Source: Hondaea fermentalgiana (lineage: Eukaryota > Sar > Bigyra > Thraustochytrida > Thraustochytriidae). From it: a stretch of 64,000 nt of DNA. The DNA lies in the NCBI GenBank assembly GCA_014084085.1, contig NPFB01000024.1:17188-81187 (forward strand), read 5' to 3'. Shown piece after piece: positions 1 through 9,600 of this stretch; positions within the stretch are counted from its first letter, which is position 1; each line of letters opens with the position of its first letter. The notes under the pieces were generated by a model, which was not told the origin of the DNA, made no database searches, and was given only the letters and a program-made list of their open reading frames with translations. The translations under genes and the position numbers were made by a program.

Positions 1-62
1 GTCGGGGAAACCCGCGGTCGGGGAAATAGCGGGGGGGGGCGGGAAGGGGGGCCGGGGAAACC
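1..62. repeat. Imperfect GTCGGGGAAA-type short repeats
   Basis: Two close copies of GTCGGGGAAA (positions 1-10 and 17-26) and a diverged copy GCCGGGGAAA near 51-60 sit in very G-rich DNA at the window edge. The rest of the stretch up to 237 is purine/GC-rich and holds only the probable 5' untranslated region of the next gene. Confidence 0.5.
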
Positions 63-237
63 GGGCAAGGGCGACGTCTCCGGGCTGGGAGCGAAGACGG
101 CATGGGCGGGGAAGGGCACGGCGAAGACGCGGATATGCGCGCGGAGGAGGATCGCGCAGACCGCGATCGGGCAGAGGGGCGGGCAGGAGGAGAGGGAGAG
201 AGCGCGCAGGGAAGGAGGGCAGGAGGCGGAGGGCGAG

Positions 238-825
238 ATGGGCGCCGCAGGGTCCAAGGAGGACGAGCTCCGGCGCGAGGAGATCGAGGAGCTCGAGGAG
301 CAGACGGGGTTCACGGGGGACCAGGTCCTCGAGCTGTACAAGAGGTTCCGCAAGCTGGACACGGAGGCGCATGGCACGATCACGCGCAGCGAGCTGCTGC
401 GTATCCCGGAGCTGAGCATGAACCCGATTGTCGAGAGGGTGCTGGCGCGTCTGCACTTTTCTGAGACCTCGAGGATCAACTTTACGGACTTTCTCAACAT
501 TCTCGCGGTGTTCCGCCCGAAGAGTGACCCCAAAGATCGCCTTCGCGTCCTTTTTGATGTCTTTGATGAGGACAGCCAAGGTCTTATCTCCCGCGAAAAT
601 ATCATTAGTGTGCTCAAGAGCATGGTCGGAACCCAGCTCACCACCGAGGAGATCGAAGGCATTGTTGATGCTGTCGTCGAGGACATGGACGCTGACAAGG
701 ACGGTCGCATTTCTTTTGAGGATTTCTCTGCTCGTCTTTTGCACGGGGGCCTGCCGGACAAGATGACCGTGCCAGTATGGCACTCGGATGATGACGAGGT
801 CGACGGCTACAAGGCCGTTGCATAG
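238..825 (+). CDS. Calcineurin B / CHP1-like EF-hand protein
   Basis: This 195-residue protein is a four-EF-hand calcium sensor of the calcineurin B family. It begins MGAAGSK, a good N-myristoylation context, so membrane attachment is likely. The first two EF loops (around residues 40-51 and 75-85) are degenerate. The third (loop DEDSQGLISREN, about 118-129) is partly preserved, and the fourth (DADKDGRISFED, about 155-166) is canonical. The N-terminal stretch with EEIEELEEQTGFT and the later LAVFRP resemble calcineurin-B homologous protein (CHP1) more than CnB itself. CHP1 acts on Na+/H+ exchangers and membrane traffic, while CnB is the regulatory subunit of calcineurin phosphatase. An acidic tail of about 20 residues extends beyond the usual family end. 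The ATG at 238 is the first in frame. Family assignment is firm; the choice between CnB and CHP is not. Confidence 0.85.
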   Translation: MGAAGSKEDELRREEIEELEEQTGFTGDQVLELYKRFRKLDTEAHGTITRSELLRIPELSMNPIVERVLARLHFSETSRINFTDFLNILAVFRPKSDPKDRLRVLFDVFDEDSQGLISRENIISVLKSMVGTQLTTEEIEGIVDAVVEDMDADKDGRISFEDFSARLLHGGLPDKMTVPVWHSDDDEVDGYKAVA

Positions 826-1303
826 CTTTGATGATGATTGGTGTTGTTTGTTTGTTTGTTTGTTTGTTTGTTTGTTGATCTGCTTTGCTTTGCTTTAGCA
901 CCCCATGTTTTTTTTTATGATATGTCTTGTTAAGTCCGGTGCATGCTTCTTGATATATCAGCCCTCACTTGTCTTGATTGATCTATGAATCGTTTCACCG
1001 CGCATCGTCTTTCGATTCCCTGAAAGAAATGAAAAAGGCATTCTGGTTGGTCAAGGCATTCACAATTTAAGGAGGCAAACAAGCGTTCTAAATTGAAAAC
1101 CAGCGTCAAACGATAGTTTCTGGATAGTAAAGTATATCGGCCAAGCCATGTCTTCGCATCCTTTGGAAATCTTGATAGGCATAAAAATGATCAAATCGCA
1201 CTTTTTCAGTCGACGGGTCGTGCGCACCGCCCCAATTTTCTAATCCTCCTTTTCCCCCCTTCTTGCTATGAACGGATGCATTCACCTCTTTGTTCTTTGA
1301 ATT
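826..1303. other. Convergent intergenic region with (TTTG)n
   Basis: This AT-richer spacer lies between two convergent genes. It holds a (TTTG)n tract at about 844-876, followed by TTTGC repeats. No coding signal is visible. Confidence 0.6.
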
Positions 1304-3509
1304 TTAAAAGGCAAACTCCTTTCCGAGCAAGCGCACGAGACGGTCATTGTGCGGGGCATAGATAGCTTCGAGGCGAGCGCGCGTCTCGGCATCAATAGGA
1401 GAGTAAGCTCGCGTATTCTTGGGCTTGGTGTCGGCAATGCGAGCCGGGGGCAGACCGAGAAATCGAAAGACGCGTGCCATCTCAGCCTGCGTGTTGGCAG
1501 CAAGCCGATCGAGACGAAGAAAAAGAAACTGTTCACGCGGAAACACCTGAAGCCAACGCTCAATCTGCAGTGCATAGAAACCGCGACCCACGTACGAGTG
1601 TCCGCCATGCGTCATGGGCGCCGTGCAAAGGTACTCTTCCTCAAAACGATCGCCGTCGACATCGTCGAGATCTGCATCGAGTGTGCCTGTTGATTCGAGA
1701 CGAGCCAAATCCTCGGCAATAAGTTCTTCAAAGGTCTTGTCAGCCACAACGCCGCGACGACGAAGCTGGTCCGGAGTTCCCGTCATATCGCGCGTCATCT
1801 GAAAATGAGAAAACGCGCGCTCAACAGGGTCGCGCAAAATGACCACCAAGCGCGCGTCTGGCGCAACGCTTCGCAGGCGCTTGGCAACCGCGATTCCACC
1901 CAAAAGGTAACTCGGGGTTGCCTCGCCAGAAACGACGAATTCGCCAGCCTGGACGCGCTCGAGCAAGGGAGCCATCTCGAAAATATTCATGTATCGCTCC
2001 GCCAACTCGCGGTCCACCGAAGGAGTCTTAGGATCGGCCGTGGCGAGCCTCGCGTCGAGGAGCTGAGCGGCTTGTGTGGCGACCTCCCCTTTTGGCGTCC
2101 ACTTTTGCAAAGCATCCCAACGCCAGTCGAGCGCATGCGGCTCCTTTTGCTTGGCACGTACAATCGAAGGATGTTGGACAATGTATTCGTACAGCGAAGT
2201 CGTTCCGCACTTCATGGCTCCCAAAACAGCAAAAAGGCAGGGAACCTGTCGCCGTGCTTCCATGGCGGCGTGAAGGGCTGCGCGACGCTCCAGATCATTG
2301 ACAAGCAATGGAAGGTCCAACTCGGGTCCAAAGGCCTCCAAAACACCTGCCTTGCCAAGTCTCTCCTCGAGGAAGATGATAAAGTCGACCGCCGTGCACT
2401 CACCGTCCGCAAATCGACGCGAAAAGGCCTGCAGATACTTGAAACCGCCGCCGCCGCCACTGCCACCGCCAGCCTTGTCGCCGGCATGCGCATCTATCCA
2501 CAGACGCGCCAGCTTTTTGGATCGACGCACGCGCTCCTCTGCAGACAGCTCGCCTTCGCCGTCGGGGCTCGAAGTGATGCTGTTGCTGCTGCTGCTGCCG
2601 CTGCTGCTCTCCTTCTCTTCGGCCAAAAGGTAGTCGACAGCTCGCACCGCCGCCTCGTCTAAAAAGATAGCGCGCCGTGTCTGCACAACCGTTTGTCCAG
2701 GCTGAAGCTTAAGTCGCGGCAACTCGTCGGCAAGATCGAGCTCTACATAGTCAAAGATGAGATGCACGCGGTACTGATCCCAATTGTTGATGACATTGTG
2801 CTTTGCGCGATTGTTCAGTTCAATGGCCACACCCGTTTCAAAGGCGACGCGCTCGAGAGCGTCATCGTTGTGTCCGGCCTTGAAGACAACTTGCTTGTCT
2901 TCATCTCCGTGCTGATCACTCGTCACGAGCGGCACGTGCACGCGATGCGAGCGCGTGGACCAGAGGCCCGTATCGTGATGAGCCGGAATCACCTTCCCGG
3001 GAGGAAGGCGCGCCAGAAGGCAGCGAATCACCTGCTTCGTTTGAATGCCAAGCGACGAAAAGATGCCCTCGAGCTCGTCGCGCCACGACTCGAGCCAGGG
3101 CAGCTCGTAGACGCGCTCGAGAAGGTCGTCACAAAAGACAAAGATGGCCTGATCGACGCCCAAGGTGTCATGGAATGCGCGGCGTAGCCGCACATTGGTC
3201 TTTTGGCCATCCGCTGTCCAAATGGCCGGCTCTTCGGCATGGAGTCTCGCGCGCAAGACATCTGCCTGTTCGTGGACCGGGCCGTAGCGCCTCCAGCAGT
3301 GCTCGGGCCCGAAACCCTTGGCCGGTGTCTCGGCGGAGGGGACCTTTTTCAGACTACATCACAAGACCGTCGAGGGAAATGTCAGTATCGCTGCGTCACT
3401 CCATTGATCTTCTTGTCATCCTCTCTTTGAGCTCGCCCGCTACGCGTAGAGCACGCTCGCTTCTCAGGCAAGCACGCGGAGCGAGCGTCCGGGCCGCCAA
3501 GTTCACCAT
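1304..3509 (-). CDS. Asp/Asn beta-hydroxylase-like domain fused to a PAPS-type sulfotransferase
   Basis: The long minus-strand frame ending at 1304 encodes two enzymes in one chain. Numbered from codon 3256, residues about 20-190 match the aspartyl/asparaginyl beta-hydroxylase fold: HHDTG and later RVHVPL, then KHNVINN and RVHLIFD, giving the two iron-ligand His regions. Residues about 340-650 are a sulfotransferase, with the 5'-phosphosulfate loop GAMKCGTTSLYEY and the 3'-phosphate motif VVILRDPVERAFSHFQ. The frame is open to a stop at 3361 without any ATG, so a 5' exon is needed. An ATG at 3509 opens a short exon beginning MVNLAARTLAPR. Two GT-AG introns keep the frame: 3443-3344 (100 nt, 701 residues in total) or 3399-3354 (46 nt). 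The Arg-rich start looks mitochondrial rather than Golgi. Domains are confident; the 5' exon is inference. Confidence 0.75.
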
Positions 3510-3619
3510 TCCTGTCTCCTCGTCTCCTCTTTCTCCCCCTCCCCGTGCTTGTTCACCGCTGCACAACCAATCCCCAACGAACGTACCCGAGATCCAAGCG
3601 CGACTCCGTCGACGCCACC

Positions 3620-3781
3620 ATGGTCTTCCTCGCCGCGCGCGCCGCCCTCAAGCCGTCCGGCAAGAAAGACCTCGCCGCCTTCGGCAAGAAGTTCTGCGCC
3701 CGGACCGTCTGCGTCGCGCCGCGAGTGGTGCGCGGCCCTTCGCGGTCTTGGACGACTAGTCGCATAACTAGTTGCAGCTAG
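3620..3781 (+). CDS. Possible short gene or first exon, basic N-terminus
   Basis: An ATG in a strong context (gccaccATGg) opens 53 codons. The first 40 or so have the C/G-ending third positions of real genes here (GCC, AAG, CTC). The peptide begins MVFLAARAALKP and is rich in Ala, Lys and Arg, like a mitochondrial presequence. Composition collapses at the CTAGT repeat cluster just before the stop. It could be the first exon of a gene whose later exons I cannot find, or a gene fragment. No family is recognised. Confidence 0.3.
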   Translation: MVFLAARAALKPSGKKDLAAFGKKFCARTVCVAPRVVRGPSRSWTTSRITSCS

Positions 3782-3792
3782 TTACGACTAGT
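3755..3792. repeat. Cluster of four CTAGT/ACTAGT motifs
   Basis: ACTAGT occurs at 3755-3760, 3767-3772 and 3787-3792, with CTAGT at 3778-3782, all within 38 bases. ACTAGT is its own reverse complement, so the cluster reads alike on both strands. Another ACTAGTTTGCGACTA-like stretch occurs near 58814 in an intergenic region. Confidence 0.6.
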
Positions 3793-4438
3793 TTTGGGGG
3801 TCGCCGTGCGAGGACTTGCTTTGTGGAGCGGTTCGCCTGCAGCAGCGGCAATGCTGAGGAGCGGTACGAGGTACGAAGGAGGGAAGGAGAACATGCAGCT
3901 GCAGATCTCGCGACCCGCTCTCGCAGACCGTGCATCGTGCTCGCCGCGAGGGATATCGAGCGCGCGAGCAGCTTGCGGGCAGCTCGGCCAGGACGAGAGG
4001 TTCCCGAGGCTCTTGCCGAGGGGCGGGAGCGGCGACGCAGCGAACGCAAGACAAACAAGCCTTGCGCTGGGCGTGGCTGACCAGCCGACGGACAGCAGCA
4101 GCTCGCGTTGCAGCCAGACAAGACGACAGCCGACCGCCAGCGTGGAATCGACACTGAGGACCCGTAGCGAGCGAGTGCACGCAATCAAGCTGAGCTAGTA
4201 CTGACGAGTGAAGGAAGCGCACGTGGGCCGTCAGCAGCAGCACTCGCAGCAGCACTCGCAGCAGCAGCAGCAGCAGCTTTTCGTGACACAAGAAATTGTG
4301 CAGCCGCGTGGTGTAGCAAGCGGTTCGCTTCCAGCACGTGGTGTAGAACGGTTGCTGCGGCTCGTACGCACGTGTAGTGCAGGGTGCGGCAGCAAAAAGG
4401 TATTTCATCCACGGAGGAGACAAAGGTAGGAGAAAACC
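3793..4438. other. Intergenic region upstream of the acid phosphatase
   Basis: The stretch carries (CAG)n-type runs around 4230-4278 and several open frames with poor composition. I see no recognisable gene. It probably contains the promoter and 5' untranslated region of the gene starting at 4439. Confidence 0.5.
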
Positions 4439-5752
4439 ATGTCGCAGAGAAGCGTGCCGAGCAAGCTGCGCGTGGCGACGAGCGTGCTGGTCTTCAGACA
4501 CGGCGATAGAAGCCCGGCGATCAACTTCTTTGCCAAAGAGCAAAGCGCAGCGCCCACGCTCGCAGAAAAGCAGCGTCAAGAAGAGGAGCTTCAGAAGAGC
4601 GGAGGCAGCAAAGGACCCGAAACCCCCGAAAGCATTGAGGAAATCGAGGCATGGTCCAATCGACTGCCCACCCTCGAAGAACTCGACAAGTACAATGAAC
4701 AGTTTCCCGTGCTGCACGTTGATGGTATGCACGATGCGCATGCAGTCGTGCAAGAGGCCCCGACCCCCTCGAGTATTGATAACCGCGAGGACCCCTTTGG
4801 CAAGTTAACACGTCGGGGCATGTCGCAGCTACATGCAAACGGTGTGGCCTTGCGCAAACGCTTCGACACCCCACTCAAGCCCGAAGAGGTCCAACTTTTT
4901 TCCTCGGACTATACACGAACGCACCAGAGCGCGCAGTGCTTGCTTCGAGGTCTCTTTGACCTTGATTCGGCAGATCTCGGCTCCCGAAAGGATGTCCGCG
5001 TTCCTGTTCTTGTGCCTCCGCGCGCACTCAATGTCGCCAATTCGTGGGAGGCCAAGCCGCGTCTCAGGGAGCTTGTGGCATCATCAGTAACCACCGATTC
5101 CTTCTTCACCGAGGTGGAGAAAGAACATGAAGAGGCGCGAGAGAAACTCATTGCCAACTTGCCATATTACCAGGAGAACCCCGAAGAGTTCTTTTGGATC
5201 TACGTCTGCGACTACTACGTAACGCGCGAGGCGCATGGGCTCCCCATCGATCCAAACGTGGAAAATGTCCGCGACAGCACGCTCTCTGCCAATTTGAAGC
5301 GGTTTTTACGATGGTACATGGACGAAGCGATATCCGATCTCGCTGCAGGCGACCTCTTGCGCGCGGTACACTCGCACATGGAGCGGGCTCTGACCGGAGA
5401 CGAAAACACGAAACGTCTTCTTTGCTTCAGTGGCCACGACATCACCCTTTTGCCCGTGCTTTGCGCTCTGGGATTTCGCGAAGGCGCAGAGAATGACGCC
5501 GACTTTGACAAGCACTGGCCTCCGTACGCTTCGACCTTGCTTTTTGAGCTGCTCGTCGCAGACGAGCCCACCCCGACTTCTTCCTCCGGCAGTTCTGTCG
5601 AGGACTCTGGCGAGGACGACACCGCCGCTGCTTTCGTGCGTGTCGTATACAACGACGAGGTCCTCGCGGGCCCCGAACCCATCGACCGTTTCTGGGCCGA
5701 GCGTCCCATTTTCGGCCTCAAGCCCAACCAAGCAGGCGGGGGTCACCTGTGA
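4439..5752 (+). CDS. Histidine acid phosphatase (lysophosphatidate phosphatase-like)
   Basis: The 437-residue protein belongs to the branch-2 histidine phosphatase family. The catalytic motif RHGDRSP is at residues 20-26 (nucleophile His21), and the proton-donor motif GHD is at 332-334 within SGHDITLLPVLCALG. A further region, FSSDYTRTHQSAQCLLRGL, matches the conserved middle block carrying the second active-site Arg. These enzymes remove phosphate from monoesters such as lysophosphatidic acid or inositol phosphates by way of a phosphohistidine. There is no signal peptide, since the catalytic motif sits only about 20 residues from the start. That favours a cytosolic or mitochondrial ACP6-like enzyme over a secreted phytase. 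A Ser/Asp-rich insert (about 379-395) looks like a surface loop. The start at 4439 is the first ATG of the frame. The exact substrate is unknown. Confidence 0.85.
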   Translation: MSQRSVPSKLRVATSVLVFRHGDRSPAINFFAKEQSAAPTLAEKQRQEEELQKSGGSKGPETPESIEEIEAWSNRLPTLEELDKYNEQFPVLHVDGMHDAHAVVQEAPTPSSIDNREDPFGKLTRRGMSQLHANGVALRKRFDTPLKPEEVQLFSSDYTRTHQSAQCLLRGLFDLDSADLGSRKDVRVPVLVPPRALNVANSWEAKPRLRELVASSVTTDSFFTEVEKEHEEAREKLIANLPYYQENPEEFFWIYVCDYYVTREAHGLPIDPNVENVRDSTLSANLKRFLRWYMDEAISDLAAGDLLRAVHSHMERALTGDENTKRLLCFSGHDITLLPVLCALGFREGAENDADFDKHWPPYASTLLFELLVADEPTPTSSSGSSVEDSGEDDTAAAFVRVVYNDEVLAGPEPIDRFWAERPIFGLKPNQAGGGHL

Positions 5753-6053
5753 CGGTCTCTTGCACTCACAGTCATTTCATTTATCGCCAGTTTTTGCTAT
5801 CTTTTGTCTTTGGTCGTCACAGTCGCTGTCGCGAGCAAGCGCTCAGAGCAAAAGCAAAAGCAAAAGCCGCCTGCGACAAGAAGTGAGAGACTTGTGCTGA
5901 GCGAGCGGGCGGGGCGCCCGGCCGGCCAACGAAGGAGCTTGAGCGAGCGAGCGAGCGGACGGGCGGGCGGGCGGTCAGTCTCGTGGCGGTACTCGCTCTC
6001 CACAAGCAAAGGCACAGGCAACCAACCCCGTCATCGAGTCCGTGGACGGCGCC
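5753..6053. other. Intergenic spacer with GAGC/GGGC repeats
   Basis: About 300 bases carry AAAGC repeats near 5848-5870 and GAGC then GGGC tetranucleotide runs at about 5937-5974. It probably holds the promoter of the small gene at 6054. Confidence 0.5.
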
Positions 6054-6476
6054 ATGACGGACCAAGGCACGCGCCGCGGCCACCTGCAGACGATCTTCGA
6101 GGGCGGCAAAGGAAACGCGCTGCAAGCGTGCGTGGCCACACTGGTTGAAGCCGAGACGCTCGAAGAGGTGCCCAACTTCATAGAGAGCGGCGCGCAGTAC
6201 ATGGAAAAAGTGAACGAGTTTCTTGCTCGCAACGTCCCGCGTCTGGCCTTGGTCAAGGTGGACCTCTCGCAGACGGAAGGAAAGTTGCCCTTTCCTGCGG
6301 CTCAGGGGACACGCGCAGTCGTTGCGGGCAAGTCGCCCCGCGGAGACTTTAAACATTGCTGCGTCTGCAAAGTTGGGAGCGATGGCGTCTCGCTTGAGGA
6401 ATGGCACGACCCGCACCCAGATGGAGGCTTCATCGAGGCCCCCTTTTCATGGGCAGGCTTTATTTGTCTCAAGTAG
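6054..6476 (+). CDS. Small conserved protein, bacterial-like, possible cysteine peptidase-type fold
   Basis: This 140-residue protein starts at the ATG at 6054; the frame runs slightly further upstream but only with a GTG. Its pattern (GNALQACVATLVEAETLEEV near the start, then a short GKSPRG motif, His, and HDPHPDGG near the end) recalls small uncharacterised bacterial proteins with the consensus LQACVASLL..LEEVP and HDPHP. Cys26, His101 and the His118-Asp119 pair are placed as expected for a C39/papain-like Cys-His-Asp arrangement, but this is inference from spacing. There is no signal peptide or membrane segment. The stop lies 170 bases from the stop of the convergent lysine-catabolic gene. 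It may be a transferred bacterial gene; no function can be given. Confidence 0.65.
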   Translation: MTDQGTRRGHLQTIFEGGKGNALQACVATLVEAETLEEVPNFIESGAQYMEKVNEFLARNVPRLALVKVDLSQTEGKLPFPAAQGTRAVVAGKSPRGDFKHCCVCKVGSDGVSLEEWHDPHPDGGFIEAPFSWAGFICLK

Positions 6477-6646
6477 ACCATGCGTGAGTGTGTGGGCGCG
6501 CGCGGAAGTAAGTAATAATTATGTTGACGATCTGCAGCCAAACGTTGCACGAAACCAAGGAAAAGCAAAACAAAACATCAAAGACTACGCATACGTTTAC
6601 GTTCTCTACCAAACGGAACGAGTTGTCTACGAGACGAGACCACAAT

Positions 6647-9600
6647 CTAAGCGCGCACCGACTCGTGAAAAACGAGTCCCTCGCTTGCAAGACGGTCAAG
6701 TGCGGGCTTGTAGATGCTCTTGAGTGTCGGCACAAGCACTCCCGTGGCACGAGACGCCAGGGGATCCACAGGATCGAGCATAAGCTCGACGCCAATAGCC
6801 GCCGTCAAACCTACGGTCCGCGCCATGGCGGTGTCGGACTTTGAACCATACACAAGAAGCTTGCTCGAGCGCTCGCCGTCATTGAAGCTGTGCTGCATCA
6901 CAGTCATGTCACGCTCACCAGGCTTGAGCGCAAGCTTGGACTCGAGGAGCGCACAAAGGCCATCCATGGCAGGTTGCGCGCCGTGTTTCTTGTCATCATA
7001 GTTGGCGTCCAGTAACCACTGCACAGCGTCCGCGCCTGGCGAACCACTCTTGGGAAAGGCTGCCAGAATCTCGGCCAGGCTCGTGTCTTCCCGCAAAAAG
7101 CCTGCATTGACGAGCTCAATCATGAGCGCCGAAAAGCCTTCGTAGCGAAGCGTGCCACGGAAGCACGTTGCGGCCTCTGGAATCCGGTACGCCTCCGCAT
7201 ACATGGTGGAATCGCGATTCGGAAGCTGCTCGAGAGCAAGCGAGGGAAGATTGTACATGCGAAAAGGTTCGGCGGCCGTTAGCAAATCCTCGCCACGGAC
7301 TTGGACCACGGCGCCATCCTTGAGGTACTTTGCCGGATTGCGCATAGCCATGAGCACGCCGCGAGGGGACCAAGAAAACTTGTACCCAAAAGGATTGTCG
7401 GCAGCTTCAGGGGCAGGAAGGCCGCCACATACTGACGAAAAGCTCTTGACCTCGATGCCCTCTTCATGCATCTCGTCAATGACTTGCTGTGCGCTCATGT
7501 GATCCATGCCAGGGTCGAGGCCCATCTCGCAAAGGATAGGAACGCCCTTGGCCTTGGCCTCTTCATGCAAAGAGCGCATTTCGGGACTCACATAGCTTGC
7601 GGTGACAAGAGGCGTGCCTGCTTTGATGCAGTGGCGCGCCACGGGAACGTGCATCGTCTGCGGCAAGAGGGAAATGACAGCATCGCAGTCCTTGATGAGC
7701 GCCGCGAGTCGATCATCCTCTTCCTGCGCATTGAGCAAAACGGCTTCCAAGTTCGTCCTGCCTACGCGCGCACAGAGGCTCTCGGCTTCCCCTGGCATTG
7801 CAGAGACAACGAAAACGTGGCGGCTCGAGTCCCGCGAGAGAAGCTCTGCGCAGGGCTTGGCCACCATGCCCGCGCCGAGAACGGCCACCTTGGTAAGCGA
7901 GGGCGCAATGAGTTTGGAGGATGAATCCTTGCCCTGGTCCAGGAAGCCGGCAGTGTCTTTGGCATCTGGTCCGGGTCCCAGGCTCAGAGCACGTTGCATT
8001 GCAAGGGTTCGACCACCAGCGAGCGCCCCCGCCGTCTCGGCACGCGGCGTTGCACCGCCTTGGTCGGCTTGCGTGTCTTCGCACTCACCAAGAGGTTGAA
8101 TCGTGGCCTTGAAGTCGCCATTGCAAAACGAAGAAGGTAGTTCCTCAAGCTTGGCTTCCGCCTCGGCAAACTCTGGGTCACCCACCAGGGTGTTCATTCT
8201 TGTAAGAACTTGGTCCAGCTGCTTGCGACCGCCGTCCATGGTGAGCTGCAAGAGCATCGTGCTCTCACACTGGGATCCTACCATGCACTCTACAATGTGG
8301 AAGCGCCCATGTGGGCTTTGCGCCTCGACGATGTCAAGCATGCGGTTCACGAGACCCGTGTCAAAGAGATGACCCGAAAGTCGCAGCACCGCGCTTCCTT
8401 CGATCTGGAGCGACGAGCGCTCGTCTGTGAGCGGCAAGCCGTTGAGCTCGCGAAGACGCTCTCTGCGGAGCTGGTCAATGTAGGTGTAACGCGGACGAAG
8501 CTCGCCTTGATCGGCAATGCACGCACCTTGGAGTTCGGCTGCAAGCGATGCGGTCGGCGTCCCTTGCGCGAGTTCGGCCACAAAGGGGAGAAGATAGTCG
8601 CCAAAGTGCTGACTGGCCTCGCGGGGGAGCTCACTGGGCAAAATGTCGACGCCCATGACGTCGAGATCGTTCTTTGGCCCAAGGCCGACAAGAAACGGGT
8701 CCTCGATGGTGGTCGATCGGTCGAGGATCTCGATGCCTCCCCCGATGTCGCACGAGATGTCCGCTACAAAGTGCAGACGGCGGTCCAAGTCTGTGCGCTC
8801 GAGGTCCCGCTTGGCGAGCACGCGAGGGAATCGAGCGTCCCAATAGATACCATTGACCAGAACGTTTGCATGACGCGCGAGTCGCTCGTAAAAGACAGAC
8901 TTGTACTTTTCCGGCGCAGTATAGTACTCTTTGCGGTCGAAGCCGCCGTCCGTGCGACGTTCAACCATGTGGTGCAGGTCAACTTGGCAGCCAATGATGG
9001 GCGGAAGATCCTTTCCTTCATGTAGCACCCTTTCGAGGTCCTCCGGGGGCACCATGCGATGGGGCACGTGGTAAAAGACCTGACGCGCACCTTGGTTGAC
9101 GTTTCCGCGACCGGTAAAGAGAAAAACAAGCGGATCGAAGCGATCCGGCCACACTTGCTGAGCACGCTGTTGCGTAAAGGCACGTCCAGCATCGCGAACG
9201 GCGCACTTGGCCGTCTCGTACGAGGGATACATGTACGCAGATCCGACGGAGAGAAAGGGGGAGCTAAGACCTTGGTGCAAGAGTTGCTGGCCAACGCCGC
9301 GAATGGCGTCGATCATGCCGGCCATGCCGGCATACTGTCCAAATGCAACGAGACGTGGGGCCCCGGCTGTGCCGTTTTTTGTAATGCATTCGTAGTCGAT
9401 GAGTCGGATGTTTTTCTCAAGAATTTTGTCAAGGAGCTCCATGTTTTCGAGCTGGCCTTTGATGGTGTGGCTGAAAAAGAGATATGTCTTGTCCTTGAGT
9501 AAAGTATCGATGGGCGCTTGTTTGACGCCGAAAATCGCGGCGCAGCCGCTGAGATCGTCGCTCAGCGTTGCGCCTGCTCGCTCGAACTCGCCATCGGCAA

